From: Pseudoduganella namucuonensis
GTDB taxonomy: Bacteria; Pseudomonadota; Gammaproteobacteria; Burkholderiales; Burkholderiaceae_D
Reading direction: 5' to 3'
DNA length: 57,977 nt
Assembly: GCF_900116645.1 (NCBI RefSeq)
Contig: NZ_FPBO01000047.1
Coordinates: 1-57,977 of the forward strand
The position numbers were made by a program, and so were the translations under genes. Position 1 is the first letter of the stretch. Each line of letters begins with the position of its first letter. The notes under the pieces were generated by a model. The model searched no databases and was not told the DNA's origin. It saw nothing but the letters and a program-made list of their open reading frames with translations. This document shows positions 6,974-15,599 of this stretch, piece after piece.

Positions 6974-7441
6974 ATGAAAAGCATGAAAAACCTGTTCAAG
7001 ATCGTCCTGTTGAGTCTTTGCCTGTGCGGTTTCCACGGCGCCATCGCGGCCGCCGAGAAGGGCACGGCGGAGGAAGCCGTGGCGATGGTGAAAAAAGCCA
7101 AGGAATTCATCAAGAAAAACGGCAAGGAGAAGGCGTTCGCCGAATTCAACAACCCCGGCGGTCAATTCGTCCAGGGCGACCTGTACGTCATGGTCTACGA
7201 CATGGAAGGCCTGAACAAGGCGCACGGCGGCAACCCCCGCCTGATCGGCAAGAACCTGCTCGACATCAAGGACGCCAACGGCGTCTTCATCGTCAAGAGT
7301 TTCATCGAGGTCGCCACGACCAAGGGCAAGGGCTGGGTCGATTACAAATGGTTCAACAAGGTCAGCAACGCGGTCGAACCCAAATCGACCTATGTCGAAA
7401 AACACGAGGATGTCCTGGTCGGCGTGGGCATCTATAAATAA
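6974..7441 (+). CDS. Secreted single-Cache-domain protein
   Basis: From the ATG at 6974 this is 155 residues: a signal peptide (MKSMKNLFKIVLLSLCLCGF..AIAAA) and one small-molecule-binding Cache domain. Family-typical segments are EEAVAMVKKAKEFIKKNGKE, AFAEFNNPGGQFVQGDLYVM, NPRLIGKNLLDIKDANG and GKGWVDYKWFN. The mature protein should be periplasmic with no output domain. It ends 23 bases before a chemoreceptor gene and is probably co-transcribed with it, so a partner role in ligand sensing is plausible but not shown. The frame is open further upstream, but the signal peptide fixes this start. Confidence 0.85.
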   Translation: MKSMKNLFKIVLLSLCLCGFHGAIAAAEKGTAEEAVAMVKKAKEFIKKNGKEKAFAEFNNPGGQFVQGDLYVMVYDMEGLNKAHGGNPRLIGKNLLDIKDANGVFIVKSFIEVATTKGKGWVDYKWFNKVSNAVEPKSTYVEKHEDVLVGVGIYK

Positions 7442-7464
7442 CCGTCACACCTCGGAGTTGGGCC

Positions 7465-9108
7465 ATGGCTTGGTTAAACGATTTTCGTATTCGCACCCGT
7501 CTGCGCTTCGGTTTCGGCGTGATCCTGGCGCTGCTGGTCGCGGTCCTCGTGACCGACAACGTCATCAGCATCAAGAACCGGGAACACCTGTTCGATGGCA
7601 TCGCGGCATCCAACGTCAAGGTCGAACTGACGGCGCGGATGAAGGCGGCCCAGCTGGAGGGCGTGGTCGCGATCCGCAGCATCGGCCTGCATACCGAGGC
7701 CGCCGCCATGAACCAGGAGCAGGAGCGCCTCAAACAGCAACGCAAGCTGTATGTGGAGGCGCGCGACCAGCTCATGGCGCTCGGCGTGTCCGAGGCCGGC
7801 AAGCAGATCTTCGCCAATCTGGCCCGGCTGGACCGGGAACTCGAGGCGCCGACCTCGGACGCGATCGCGCAGGCGCTCGGCTTCAATCCCGAAGCCGTGG
7901 CCAGCCTGATCTCGACCCGCATCGATCCCTTGTACCGCGCGGTGCTGGTGGAAATGAACAAGCTGGTCGCGCTGCAGAAGGCGGAACAGAACCAGCTGCT
8001 GGCGAACGCCACCGCGTCCGGCCAGCAATTGATGTATGTGCTGTCGGTGATCGGCCTGCTCGCGCTGGTGGTCGGCATCGTCTTTTCCCAGCTCATCACC
8101 AACAGCATCGTCGGGCCGCTCAACGCCGCCGTCGCCGTCGCCAAGCGGGTCGCCGCCGGCGACTTGAACAGCGCCATCCAGACCGGAGGCCGCGACGAGG
8201 CGGGCGACCTGCTACAGGCGCTGGACGAGATGAACCGCAGCCTGATCCACATCGTCGGCAAAGTGCGGGGCGGCACCAGCACCATCGCCCAGGTCTCGCA
8301 ACAAATCGCCACCAGCAACCAGCATTTGTCGGCGCGCACGGAGCAGCAAGCCAGCGCGCTGGAGCAGACCGCCGCGTCGATGGAGGAGCTGACATCGACC
8401 GTCAGGCAAAACGCCGGCAACGCCCAGCAAGCCAACCGGCTGGCGCTCGACGCCTCCAGCGTGGCCGTCAAGGGCGGCGACGTGGTGTCCCAGGTGGTCG
8501 ACACCATGGGCGCGATCAACGACTCGTCGAAAAAGATCGTCGATATCATCGGCGTGATCAATGGCATCGCCTTTCAAACCAACATCCTGGCCTTGAACGC
8601 GGCGGTGGAGGCCGCGCGCGCCGGCGAGCAGGGACGCGGCTTCGCCGTGGTGGCGTCCGAGGTGCGCAACCTGGCCCAGCGTTCGGCCGCCGCCGCCGAG
8701 GAAATCAAGCAGCTGATCGGCGCGTCGGTGGAACGGGTGGACGCCGGCGCCAAGCTGGTCAACCAGGCCGGCGCGACGATGAACGACATCGTCGACAGCG
8801 TGCGCCGCGTCACCGACATCATGGCGGACATCAGCAACGCCAGCCAGGAACAAACCGCCGGCCTGGAGCAGATCAACCAGGCCATCGCCCAAATGGATGA
8901 AGTGACCCAGCAGAATGGCAAGCTGGTGGAAGAGGCGACATCCGCCGTCAACTCCTTGCGGGATCAGGCGGACGGCCTGCTGCAAGTGGTGCGCGTGTTC
9001 TCCATCGACCAGCCTGGAGGACCGGCGCCGGTCATCGAGCTGGCGGCGGCCCGCGCCGGCGCGGAGCGGCCGGCCGCGCCCCGGCCACGGATCGCACGAA
9101 CGGGATAG
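7465..9108 (+). CDS. Methyl-accepting chemotaxis protein
   Basis: A 547-residue transmembrane chemoreceptor. A first span lies at about residues 13-34, a periplasmic helical four-helix-bundle-type sensor domain runs to about 185, a second span follows at about 190-210 (VLSVIGLLALVVGIVFSQLI), then a HAMP linker and the cytoplasmic signalling hairpin. The tip (GIAFQTNILALNAAVEAARA, then GRGFAVVASEVRNLAQRSA) is the conserved CheA/CheW contact region. Methylation-helix segments rich in Glu/Gln/Ala pairs flank it. There is no C-terminal NWETF-type CheR tether; the tail is Pro/Arg/Ala-rich and ends RIARTG. It signals to the CheA-CheY pathway encoded elsewhere. The Cache protein just upstream may be its partner. 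A GGAG precedes the ATG. Confidence 0.93.
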   Translation: MAWLNDFRIRTRLRFGFGVILALLVAVLVTDNVISIKNREHLFDGIAASNVKVELTARMKAAQLEGVVAIRSIGLHTEAAAMNQEQERLKQQRKLYVEARDQLMALGVSEAGKQIFANLARLDRELEAPTSDAIAQALGFNPEAVASLISTRIDPLYRAVLVEMNKLVALQKAEQNQLLANATASGQQLMYVLSVIGLLALVVGIVFSQLITNSIVGPLNAAVAVAKRVAAGDLNSAIQTGGRDEAGDLLQALDEMNRSLIHIVGKVRGGTSTIAQVSQQIATSNQHLSARTEQQASALEQTAASMEELTSTVRQNAGNAQQANRLALDASSVAVKGGDVVSQVVDTMGAINDSSKKIVDIIGVINGIAFQTNILALNAAVEAARAGEQGRGFAVVASEVRNLAQRSAAAAEEIKQLIGASVERVDAGAKLVNQAGATMNDIVDSVRRVTDIMADISNASQEQTAGLEQINQAIAQMDEVTQQNGKLVEEATSAVNSLRDQADGLLQVVRVFSIDQPGGPAPVIELAAARAGAERPAAPRPRIARTG

Positions 9109-9127
9109 CCTCCCCGGCCGTGTAGCC

Positions 9128-10675
9128 TTACCGCTTCAGCGCGGCGTCCCTCAGGCTATCGGGCAGCAGCGCGTCCGGGAAGTCCTGGTAGCACACCGGG
9201 CGCAGGAAGCGCACGATGGCCAGCGTGCCCACGGAGGTGATGCGCGAATCCGAGGTGGCCGGGAACGGGCCGCCGTGCACCATGGCGTCCGCCACTTCCA
9301 CGCCGGTCGGGAAGCCGTTGACCAGGATGCGGCCGACCTTCTCCTCCAGCGCCGGCACCAGCGCGCGCGCCGTCTCCACGTCGGACGGGTCGAGCTGGAA
9401 GGTGGCGGTCAACTGGCCTTCCAGGTGGCTGATCACTTCCGCCACGGTCTCCAGGTCCGGGCAGCGCACCACCACCGACGAGGCGCCGAACACCTCGTTG
9501 TGCCACACCGGGTCGGACAGGAAGTCGGCCGACTCCACCAACATCAGCGCGGCCTGCGCCTGGTGCGGGCCGGTCGGCGCCAAGCCGCGGGCGAGCTGCT
9601 TCACGGCCGGCTGTCCCGCCAGTTCGGCGGTTTGCTTGCTGAACATGCCGTGGATGGCGGGCGTCAGCATGGTGGCGGCCGGCGCGTTGGTGACCGCCGC
9701 CGTGGCGGCGGCCATGAAGGCGTCCAGGCCGGGTCCGGCCACCGCCAGCACCAGGCCGGGGTTGGTGCAGAACTGGCCGGCGCCCATGGTCAGCGAGGCG
9801 ACGAACTGGCCGGCGATGGCGTCCGCGCGCGCGGCCAGCGCGCCGGGGAACAGGATCACCGGGTTGATGCTGCTCATTTCGGCGAACACGGGGATGGGTT
9901 CCGGACGCGCGGCGGCGATCCGCATCAGCGCCATGCCGCCGCCGCGCGAGCCGGTGAAGCCCACCGCCTTGATGCGCGGATCGGCCACCAGCGCGCCGCC
10001 CAGTTCGATGGAGGCGCCCGCCAGCAGCGAGAACACGCCCTCGTGCAGGCCGCTGTCGGCGACCGCCTGTTGCACCGCGCGGCCGACCAGTTCGGACGTG
10101 GCCGGATGGGCCGGGTGCGCCTTCAGCACCACCGGGCAGCCGGCCGCCAGCGCGGAGGCGGTGTCGCCGCCGGCGACCGAGAAGGCCAGCGGGAAGTTGC
10201 TGGCGCCGAACACGGCGACCGGGCCGATGCCGATGTGGCGCAACCGCAGGTCGGAGCGCGGCAGGGGCTGGCGGTCCGGGATGGCGCGGTCCACGCGCAC
10301 GCCCTGCCATTCGCCCTTGCGGACGGTGGCGGCGAACAGACGCAGCTGGCCGACGGTGCGGCCGCGCTCGCCCTCGAGGCGGGCGCGCGGCAGGCCGGTC
10401 TCGCGCGCGGCGTGGTCGATCAGCTCGTCGCCCAGCGCCAGGATGTTGACGCAGATTTTCTCGAGGAAGTCGGCGCGCTGGTCCGGCGTGGTCTGGCGGT
10501 AGCTGGCGAACGCCTGCGCGGCCAGCGCGCAGGCCTGCTCGACCTCGGCCGCGCCGGCGCTGGAAAACGTCAGCGTCAGCTTCTGGCCGGTGGACGGGTC
10601 GACCCCGTGGAAAGTGTTGTCCTGGCTGCCCCATACCTGCCGGGAGCCGATCAGTTGATGTCCTGTGATTGTCAT
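9128..10675 (-). CDS. 2-ketoglutaric semialdehyde (2,5-dioxovalerate) dehydrogenase
   Basis: A 515-residue NAD(P)-dependent aldehyde dehydrogenase of the type that oxidises 2,5-dioxovalerate to 2-oxoglutarate, the last step of oxidative (Weimberg-type) pentose and sugar-acid breakdown. Visible features are the Rossmann segment (GPVAVFGASNFPLAFSVAGG), the cofactor motif GFTGSRGGGMAL, the general-base glutamate in FAEMSSINPV, the nucleophilic cysteine in GAGQFCTNPG, and EVFGASSVVV near the C-terminus. The SSINPV and QFCTNPG variants are typical of this subfamily. The ATG at 10675 was chosen over an upstream codon because it gives the family N-terminus (MTITGHQLIGS). A LacI-type operator lies 13 bases upstream, and the regulator gene lies beyond it on the same strand. 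Confidence 0.85.
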   Translation of the reverse strand: MTITGHQLIGSRQVWGSQDNTFHGVDPSTGQKLTLTFSSAGAAEVEQACALAAQAFASYRQTTPDQRADFLEKICVNILALGDELIDHAARETGLPRARLEGERGRTVGQLRLFAATVRKGEWQGVRVDRAIPDRQPLPRSDLRLRHIGIGPVAVFGASNFPLAFSVAGGDTASALAAGCPVVLKAHPAHPATSELVGRAVQQAVADSGLHEGVFSLLAGASIELGGALVADPRIKAVGFTGSRGGGMALMRIAAARPEPIPVFAEMSSINPVILFPGALAARADAIAGQFVASLTMGAGQFCTNPGLVLAVAGPGLDAFMAAATAAVTNAPAATMLTPAIHGMFSKQTAELAGQPAVKQLARGLAPTGPHQAQAALMLVESADFLSDPVWHNEVFGASSVVVRCPDLETVAEVISHLEGQLTATFQLDPSDVETARALVPALEEKVGRILVNGFPTGVEVADAMVHGGPFPATSDSRITSVGTLAIVRFLRPVCYQDFPDALLPDSLRDAALKR

Positions 10676-10687
10676 GGCATTCCTAGA

Positions 10688-10701
10688 TGTTAGCGCAAAC
10701 A
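10688..10701. promoter_or_regulatory. LacI-type operator upstream of the dehydrogenase
   Basis: TGTTAGCGCAAACA is a near-palindrome centred on GCGC, one position short of perfect symmetry, 13 bases before the dehydrogenase ATG. It matches the sites at 11866 and 11958 and has the form of operators bound by LacI-family repressors. Its position within the leader fits repression of the dehydrogenase by the adjacent regulator. Confidence 0.6.
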
Positions 10702-10739
10702 AACTGTAGCACAAATCGGCGCGCCGCTCAGGGCCGCGC

Positions 10740-11840
10740 TCAGAGCTGCACTTGGGACGGCGGCCGGGATGGCGGCCGCACGCGGGGCGCGGCGTCGGAC
10801 TGGCGCCGTATCAGGCTGAAATCGATGACGATGTGCTCCACCTGCCCGGCCTGCCGGCTGCGCTCGGCCTGCACCCGCCGCACCAGGCATTGCACCGCCG
10901 CCGCCGCCATTTCGCCGATCGGCTGGCGCACCGTGGTCAGCGCGGGCCAGATGGTGGTGGCCAGCGCGGTGTCGTCGAAGCCCGCGACGGTCAGGTCGCC
11001 GGGCACGTCGATGCCCAGCTTGTGGGCCACGGCGACGGTGGCGGCCGCCATGTCGTCGTTGCTGGCGAAGATGGCGGTGGGCCGCTGGGCCAGGCCCAGC
11101 AGGGCCTCGGCCGCGTCCAGGCCCGAGCGGTAATTGAACAGCCCCGGCGCCACCAGTTCGGCGGCCGGCTCCACGCCGCCCTCGCGCAGCGCGTCCTGGT
11201 AGCCCGCCAGCCGCGGCGCGGTGACGGACTGGTTCGGGTGGCCCGTGATGAAGCCGATGCGCTCGTGGCCCAGCTCCATCAGGTGGCGCGTCATGTCGTA
11301 GGCGGCGCGGCGGTCGTCGATGCTGACGGCGCTGAGCCGGCTGTCCGGTTTGCCCGACGCCACCACCACCAGCGGCACCCCGGCGGCGACGATGCGGTCG
11401 ACGATGGCGGCGTCGTCGCACAGCGGCGCCGGCAGGATGATGCCGTCCAGCCCCTGCGCGATCAGGCGCCGCGTCTGCTCCTCGGCCGGCTGGCCCAGGT
11501 GACAGCACTCCACCAGCAGCTGCACATTGTCCAGGCTGGCCTGGGCCAGCAGGCCCAGCAGGAATTCGGCGAGGTAGCCGCCGCTGGGCTTGCTGTACAG
11601 GAAGCCGACCTGTATCGGTTTGGCGCCGGTGAGGGTGCGCGCCTCCTGGTTGGGCGCGTAGTTGAGCGCGGCGATCGCCTCGGCCACCTTCTTGCGCGTG
11701 CTGGGGCGCACCGTGTCCCTGCCGTTCAACACGCGCGACACCGTCATCGGCGACACGCCAGCCAATTTGGCCACGTCCGCCATGCTGGGAGCACCCCTGG
11801 TGTCGCCCATCGGCGACGCTTCGACTTGTGAGGTACTCAT
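10740..11840 (-). CDS. LacI-family transcriptional regulator
   Basis: A 366-residue repressor when read from the ATG at 11840. The N-terminal helix-turn-helix and hinge are canonical: MADVAKLAGVSPMTVSRVLN, then TRKKVAEAIAALNYAPN. Residues about 80-340 form the periplasmic-binding-like effector domain, with family motifs GLDGIILPA, AAYDMTRHLMELGHERIGFI, RLAGYQDAL, PTAIFASNDDMAAA and VAGFDDTALA. The effector is probably a sugar. The gene lies between the dehydrogenase (downstream, same strand) and the symporter-GH43 pair (divergent), and three similar operators flank these genes, one of them 26 bases before its own start, so it likely controls itself and the whole cluster. The tail is Pro/Arg-rich. 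Confidence 0.92.
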   Translation of the reverse strand: MSTSQVEASPMGDTRGAPSMADVAKLAGVSPMTVSRVLNGRDTVRPSTRKKVAEAIAALNYAPNQEARTLTGAKPIQVGFLYSKPSGGYLAEFLLGLLAQASLDNVQLLVECCHLGQPAEEQTRRLIAQGLDGIILPAPLCDDAAIVDRIVAAGVPLVVVASGKPDSRLSAVSIDDRRAAYDMTRHLMELGHERIGFITGHPNQSVTAPRLAGYQDALREGGVEPAAELVAPGLFNYRSGLDAAEALLGLAQRPTAIFASNDDMAAATVAVAHKLGIDVPGDLTVAGFDDTALATTIWPALTTVRQPIGEMAAAAVQCLVRRVQAERSRQAGQVEHIVIDFSLIRRQSDAAPRVRPPSRPPSQVQL

Positions 11841-11865
11841 CGCGGTCCTGCTTCCTTTCCTGGAA

Positions 11866-11879
11866 TGTTTGCGCAAACG
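11866..11879. promoter_or_regulatory. LacI-type operator upstream of the regulator
   Basis: TGTTTGCGCAAACG contains a perfect 12-bp palindrome (GTTTGCGCAAAC, 11867-11878), 26 bases before the regulator ATG in the divergent regulator-transporter gap. Its form matches LacI-family operators. Autoregulation is the simplest reading. Confidence 0.65.
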
Positions 11880-11957
11880 TAACGTAGCAGCAACTTTACC
11901 ACGCCGCGGCGGCTTAGAAGCTATTTGACGCGGCGTGACAAATGCGGCATCATCGAA

Positions 11958-11971
11958 TGGTAGCGCTATTC
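11958..11971. promoter_or_regulatory. LacI-type operator half-site upstream of the transporter
   Basis: TGGTAGCGCTATTC has a perfect TAGCGCTA core and a TGG left arm, resembling the TGGTAGCGCTANCA form known for pentose-responsive LacI-type regulators in other proteobacteria. It is about 80 bases before the symporter ATG. The right arm is imperfect, so this is the weakest of the three sites. Confidence 0.5.
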
Positions 11972-12048
11972 ATTTAGTTTTACCATAACAGTTTATAACA
12001 GCCCTATGCAGCACACTGGTGGAGACCGGTGCTTTCGAGAACTATAAA

Positions 12049-13539
12049 ATGGACACTTTGAATACGCCCGCCCCGGGCGCCAAGCTCAGCGCCGCGGAAA
12101 AGATCGCCTACAGCCTGGGCGACCTCGCCGCCAATCTGATCTTCCAGACGCTGCTGACCTTCATCGCCTTCTTCTACACCGACGTGTACAAGATACCGCC
12201 GAACACCGCCGCCACCATCATCTTCCTGGGCGGCTTGGCCGGCGCCTGCTTCAATCCGCTGATGGGGCTGATCGCCGACCGCACCCAGACCCGCTGGGGC
12301 AAGTTCCGCCCGTGGATACTGTGGACCGCCGTGCCCTTCGGCCTCGTGTCCATCCTCGCGTTCAGCACGCCGGAGCTGGGCGAACGCGGCAAGGTGATCT
12401 ACGCGGCGCTGACCTATGTGCTGTTGATGCTGATCTACTCGGCCAACAACCTGCCCTACTCCGCGCTGAGCGGCGTGCTGACGGGCAGCATGGCGGAGCG
12501 CAACAGCCTGTCCGCCTACCGCTTCGTGGCGGTGATGGTGGCGCAGTTCATCATTCAGGTGCTGCTGCTGCCGCTGGTGCTGATCCTGGGCGGCGGCGAC
12601 AAGATGGCGGGCTTCCACAACACCATGATCCTGTTCGCCGCGGTCGGCACCGTGTTCTTCCTGGCCACCTTCGCGCTGACGCGGGAGCGCGTGGTGCCCA
12701 CCGCCGCGCAGAAGTCCAGCGTGCGCCAGGACATCGCCGACCTGCTGGGCAACCGGCCCTGGGTGGTGATGCTGGTGCTGACCATCCTGGTGTTCGTCAC
12801 CTTGGCGCTGAAGGGCGGCATGTATATCTATTACTTCAAGAACTACCTGAGCGAGCCGGCGCTGGCCGCCTTCCTGCGCGACGTCGGCTTCGTCGGCTTC
12901 ATCAACGGCCTCAACGGGGTGCTGACCGGCGCCGGCCTGACGCGCTTCCAGTGGCCGGAGGACGCGGCCACCTCCGGCTTCAGCCTGTTCAACGCGGGCG
13001 GCATCGTGTTCATGATCGTCGGCATCGGCTTCTCCAAGCACCTGGCGGACCGCTACGGCAAACGCGACGTGTTCGGCGCGGCGCTGCTGGTGTCCACGCT
13101 GTTCATGCTGGGCTTTTATTTCTACGCGCCGGATTCCATCGGCCTGGTGTTCGTGTCGCAGCTGCTGCACGGCTTCTTCTACGGCATCACCATCCCGCTG
13201 CTGTGGGCCATGATCGCCGACGTGGCCGACTACTCGGAATGGAAGAACAACCGCCGCGCGACCGCGCTGCTGTTCTCGGCCATGATCTTCGGCCTGAAGG
13301 CGGGCCTGAGCATAGGCGGCGCGCTGGTGGCCGGCATCCTGTCCTTCTACGGCTACGACGCGGCGCTGGCGGCCCAGCCGGACGCGGTGGTGAACGGCAT
13401 CCGCCTGTCGGTCAGCTTCTACGCCGCCATCCCCTTCCTGCTGGGGGTGGCCGGACTGTTCTTCTACGAAATCAGGAAATCCACGGAGCGCCAGATCGAG
13501 GCCGAGCTGGGCGCGCGCCGCGCCCGCCAGCCCGCCTGA
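12049..13539 (+). CDS. GPH-family sugar:cation symporter
   Basis: A 496-residue inner-membrane transporter of the glycoside-pentoside-hexuronide family in the MFS superfamily, with about 12 hydrophobic spans. Family segments are LSAAEKIAYSLGDLAANLIF at the N-terminus, FNPLMGLIADRTQTRWGKFR with PWILW (the TM2-TM3 loop signature), YSANNLPYSALSGVLT, and LLWAMIADVADYSEWKNNRR in the C-terminal half. Such symporters import xylosides, arabinosides or related oligosaccharides with H+ or Na+. An upstream GTG is possible, but the ATG at 12049 begins the family-like N-terminus. It is first in a unit with the GH43 gene 37 bases downstream and is divergent from the LacI regulator. Pentoside import is inferred from context. 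Confidence 0.9.
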   Translation: MDTLNTPAPGAKLSAAEKIAYSLGDLAANLIFQTLLTFIAFFYTDVYKIPPNTAATIIFLGGLAGACFNPLMGLIADRTQTRWGKFRPWILWTAVPFGLVSILAFSTPELGERGKVIYAALTYVLLMLIYSANNLPYSALSGVLTGSMAERNSLSAYRFVAVMVAQFIIQVLLLPLVLILGGGDKMAGFHNTMILFAAVGTVFFLATFALTRERVVPTAAQKSSVRQDIADLLGNRPWVVMLVLTILVFVTLALKGGMYIYYFKNYLSEPALAAFLRDVGFVGFINGLNGVLTGAGLTRFQWPEDAATSGFSLFNAGGIVFMIVGIGFSKHLADRYGKRDVFGAALLVSTLFMLGFYFYAPDSIGLVFVSQLLHGFFYGITIPLLWAMIADVADYSEWKNNRRATALLFSAMIFGLKAGLSIGGALVAGILSFYGYDAALAAQPDAVVNGIRLSVSFYAAIPFLLGVAGLFFYEIRKSTERQIEAELGARRARQPA

Positions 13540-13576
13540 CACCACCGTTCAATCTACATCACAAGGAAAGTCACAC

Positions 13577-14593
13577 ATGCCGGATACCCTGGACGAAGCG
13601 GGCCTGCAACGCGCCCTGGAAAGCGCCATTTCGCAGCCGCTGGTCACCCACATCTACACGGCCGATCCCTCGGCGCACGTTTTCGACGGCAAGATCTACA
13701 TCTATCCGTCGCACGACGTCGAGGCCGGCATCGCGTTCAACGACAACGGCGACCATTTCGCCATGGAGGACTACCACGTCCTCTCCATGGACAGCCCGGA
13801 CGGCGAGGCGGTCGACCACGGCGTGGCGCTGCATGTGGACGACGTGCCCTGGGCCGAGCGCCAGATGTGGGCGCCGGACGTGGCCCGCAAGGACGGCAAG
13901 TACTATCTGTACTTCCCCGCCAAGCGCGCGGACGGCATCTTCCGGATCGGCGTGGCGGTGGGCGGGCATCCGGCCGGGCCGTTCACGGCCGAGCCCGAGC
14001 CCATTGAAGGCAGCTATTCGATCGACCCCGCCGTGTTCGAGGACGACGGCGAGCACTATATGTATTTCGGCGGCATCTGGGGCGGACAGCTGCAGAAGTA
14101 CCGCGACAACCGCTACGGCGCTTCGTTCGAGGAGCCGGAGGCGGACCAGCCCGCGCTGCAGCCCCGCGTCGCGCGGCTGTCGGCGGACATGAAGGGATTC
14201 GCCGAGGAGCCCAGGGCCGTCGTCATCCTCGACGAGCACGGCGAGCCGCTGCTGGCGGGCGACCATGCGCGACGCTATTTCGAGGGCCCGTGGATGCACA
14301 AGTACCGGGGCAAGTACTACTTCTCCTACTCCACCGGCGACACCCACCTGCTGTGCTACGCCACCGGCGACAGCCCCTACGGCCCCTTCACCCACCAGGG
14401 CACGATACTGACGCCGGTGATCGGCTGGACCACCCACCATTCGATCTGCGAATTCGAAGGCAGGTGGTATCTGTACTACCACGACAGCAGCTTATCGAAG
14501 GGGGTCACGCACCTGCGCTCGGTGAAGGTCACCGAGCTGAAGTACGACGAGGCGGGCCGCATCGTGCCGATCGCGCCGTACGGCGCGGCCTGA
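13577..14593 (+). CDS. Glycoside hydrolase family 43 protein
   Basis: A 338-residue five-bladed beta-propeller enzyme. The catalytic triad is visible: general base D30 in YTADPSAHVFDGKIYIYPSH, pKa-modulating D150 in YSIDPAVFEDDGEHYMYFGG, and general acid E236 in RRYFEGPWMHKYRGKYYFSY. The repeated D/G-K-YYLYFP blade motifs agree. GH43 enzymes are beta-xylosidases and alpha-L-arabinofuranosidases; which applies here cannot be read from sequence. No signal peptide is present, so it should act in the cytoplasm on sugars imported by the symporter 37 bases upstream. The ribosome site AAGGAAAG is well placed. With the dehydrogenase it suggests a pentoside route: import, hydrolysis, oxidation to 2-oxoglutarate. 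Confidence 0.9.
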   Translation: MPDTLDEAGLQRALESAISQPLVTHIYTADPSAHVFDGKIYIYPSHDVEAGIAFNDNGDHFAMEDYHVLSMDSPDGEAVDHGVALHVDDVPWAERQMWAPDVARKDGKYYLYFPAKRADGIFRIGVAVGGHPAGPFTAEPEPIEGSYSIDPAVFEDDGEHYMYFGGIWGGQLQKYRDNRYGASFEEPEADQPALQPRVARLSADMKGFAEEPRAVVILDEHGEPLLAGDHARRYFEGPWMHKYRGKYYFSYSTGDTHLLCYATGDSPYGPFTHQGTILTPVIGWTTHHSICEFEGRWYLYYHDSSLSKGVTHLRSVKVTELKYDEAGRIVPIAPYGAA

Positions 14594-14634
14594 ATCCAGA
14601 ACGCCGCGACCCGGGGGGCGCGGCGGAGTATGGC

Positions 14635-15255
14635 TTACGCCTGCTTGCGGCGGCGGGCGATGGCGCCCACCACGCCCAGGCCGGCCAGCAGCATGCCGTA
14701 GGTGGCGGGCTCAGGCACCGGGGTGACTTCGCGCGCGAATATCGTCGCGTTCGAGAAGTCCGGGCTGTTGCCCTGGCCCTGGCCGACGGTCCAGTTGATC
14801 ATCCAGGTGCCGGCGAGGGTTTGGGTGGCCAGCACGTTCTGGTCGTCGAACAGCCACGCGCCGCCCTGGTTGCCCGCGTGGATGGCGAACACCAGGTCGA
14901 GCTGCAGCGCCTGGGTGGCGCTGGTGTTGGTGACGGACCAGGTGCCATTGGTGCCGGTGATTTCGGCGAAGGAGAAATTCAGGGTGCCGGTGTTGGAGAA
15001 GCCGGTGGTGGTGTTCATTTTGTCCAGCAGGGTCCAGCCGCCGCTGCCGAAGGCGTCGAAGGTGGTGCCGAATCCGCTGGTGTCGCCGCCGGGTCCGGCC
15101 TGGGGATTCCAGCCCGCCATGTAGGCGAACGCGTCCGCCGGACTTCCGTCCAGCGTCACGTCGGCGGCCGACGCCGTCCCTATCTCGGCGGAGGCGCTCG
15201 CCGCGAGCAGCAATGACGCGGCTGCGAGGGTTAATTTCTGGCTTAGCGATTTCAT
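14635..15255 (-). CDS. PEP-CTERM sorting domain protein
   Basis: A 206-residue exported protein. Residues 1-23 are a signal peptide (MKSLSQKLTLAAASLLLAAS). The middle is a Gly/Thr/Asn-rich beta-type region with no enzymatic motif. The C-terminus is a classic sorting signal: VPEPATYGMLLAGL, a hydrophobic span and ARRRKQA. Known biology of the family: exosortase/EpsH cleaves such tails during export, often with exopolysaccharide. The exosortase is not in this window. The start at 15255 follows an AAGGATACGAT ribosome site and gives the signal peptide. It is convergent with the GH43 gene and unrelated to it by operon. Confidence 0.88.
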   Translation of the reverse strand: MKSLSQKLTLAAASLLLAASASAEIGTASAADVTLDGSPADAFAYMAGWNPQAGPGGDTSGFGTTFDAFGSGGWTLLDKMNTTTGFSNTGTLNFSFAEITGTNGTWSVTNTSATQALQLDLVFAIHAGNQGGAWLFDDQNVLATQTLAGTWMINWTVGQGQGNSPDFSNATIFAREVTPVPEPATYGMLLAGLGVVGAIARRRKQA

Positions 15256-15599
15256 ATCGTATCCTTTATGTTGATTCCAGAGCGCATACGTCGCCGATGG
15301 AAAGGCCGAATTCCGGTGAAAAGTTTCCATAGAAACAACGTAGCGAATCAGAATAGCATATAAATAGCCAGCCCCGACTGTCTTTCAATTGTGCGCCATG
15401 TTCAGGACAACACATCAACTATTTGTTTTTAAATGGAAATTTTTATTAAGAAACTAATTCCAAGGAGACATGACGTCGCTCGCCAATTTTCAACTCATCT
15501 ATACAAGCTGCAATTAATCAGCTCGCTGAGCGCGGGCGCATTGTCAAGTCCCGCACGACGGGGTATCTTGGCGGCTCCCCTTGCCGACCTCCCTCTCCC

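Noticed and set aside
12004..13545. Leftward frame antisense to the GPH symporter
   Set aside because: Gln/His/Arg-rich with no membrane spans, while the forward frame has symporter signatures.
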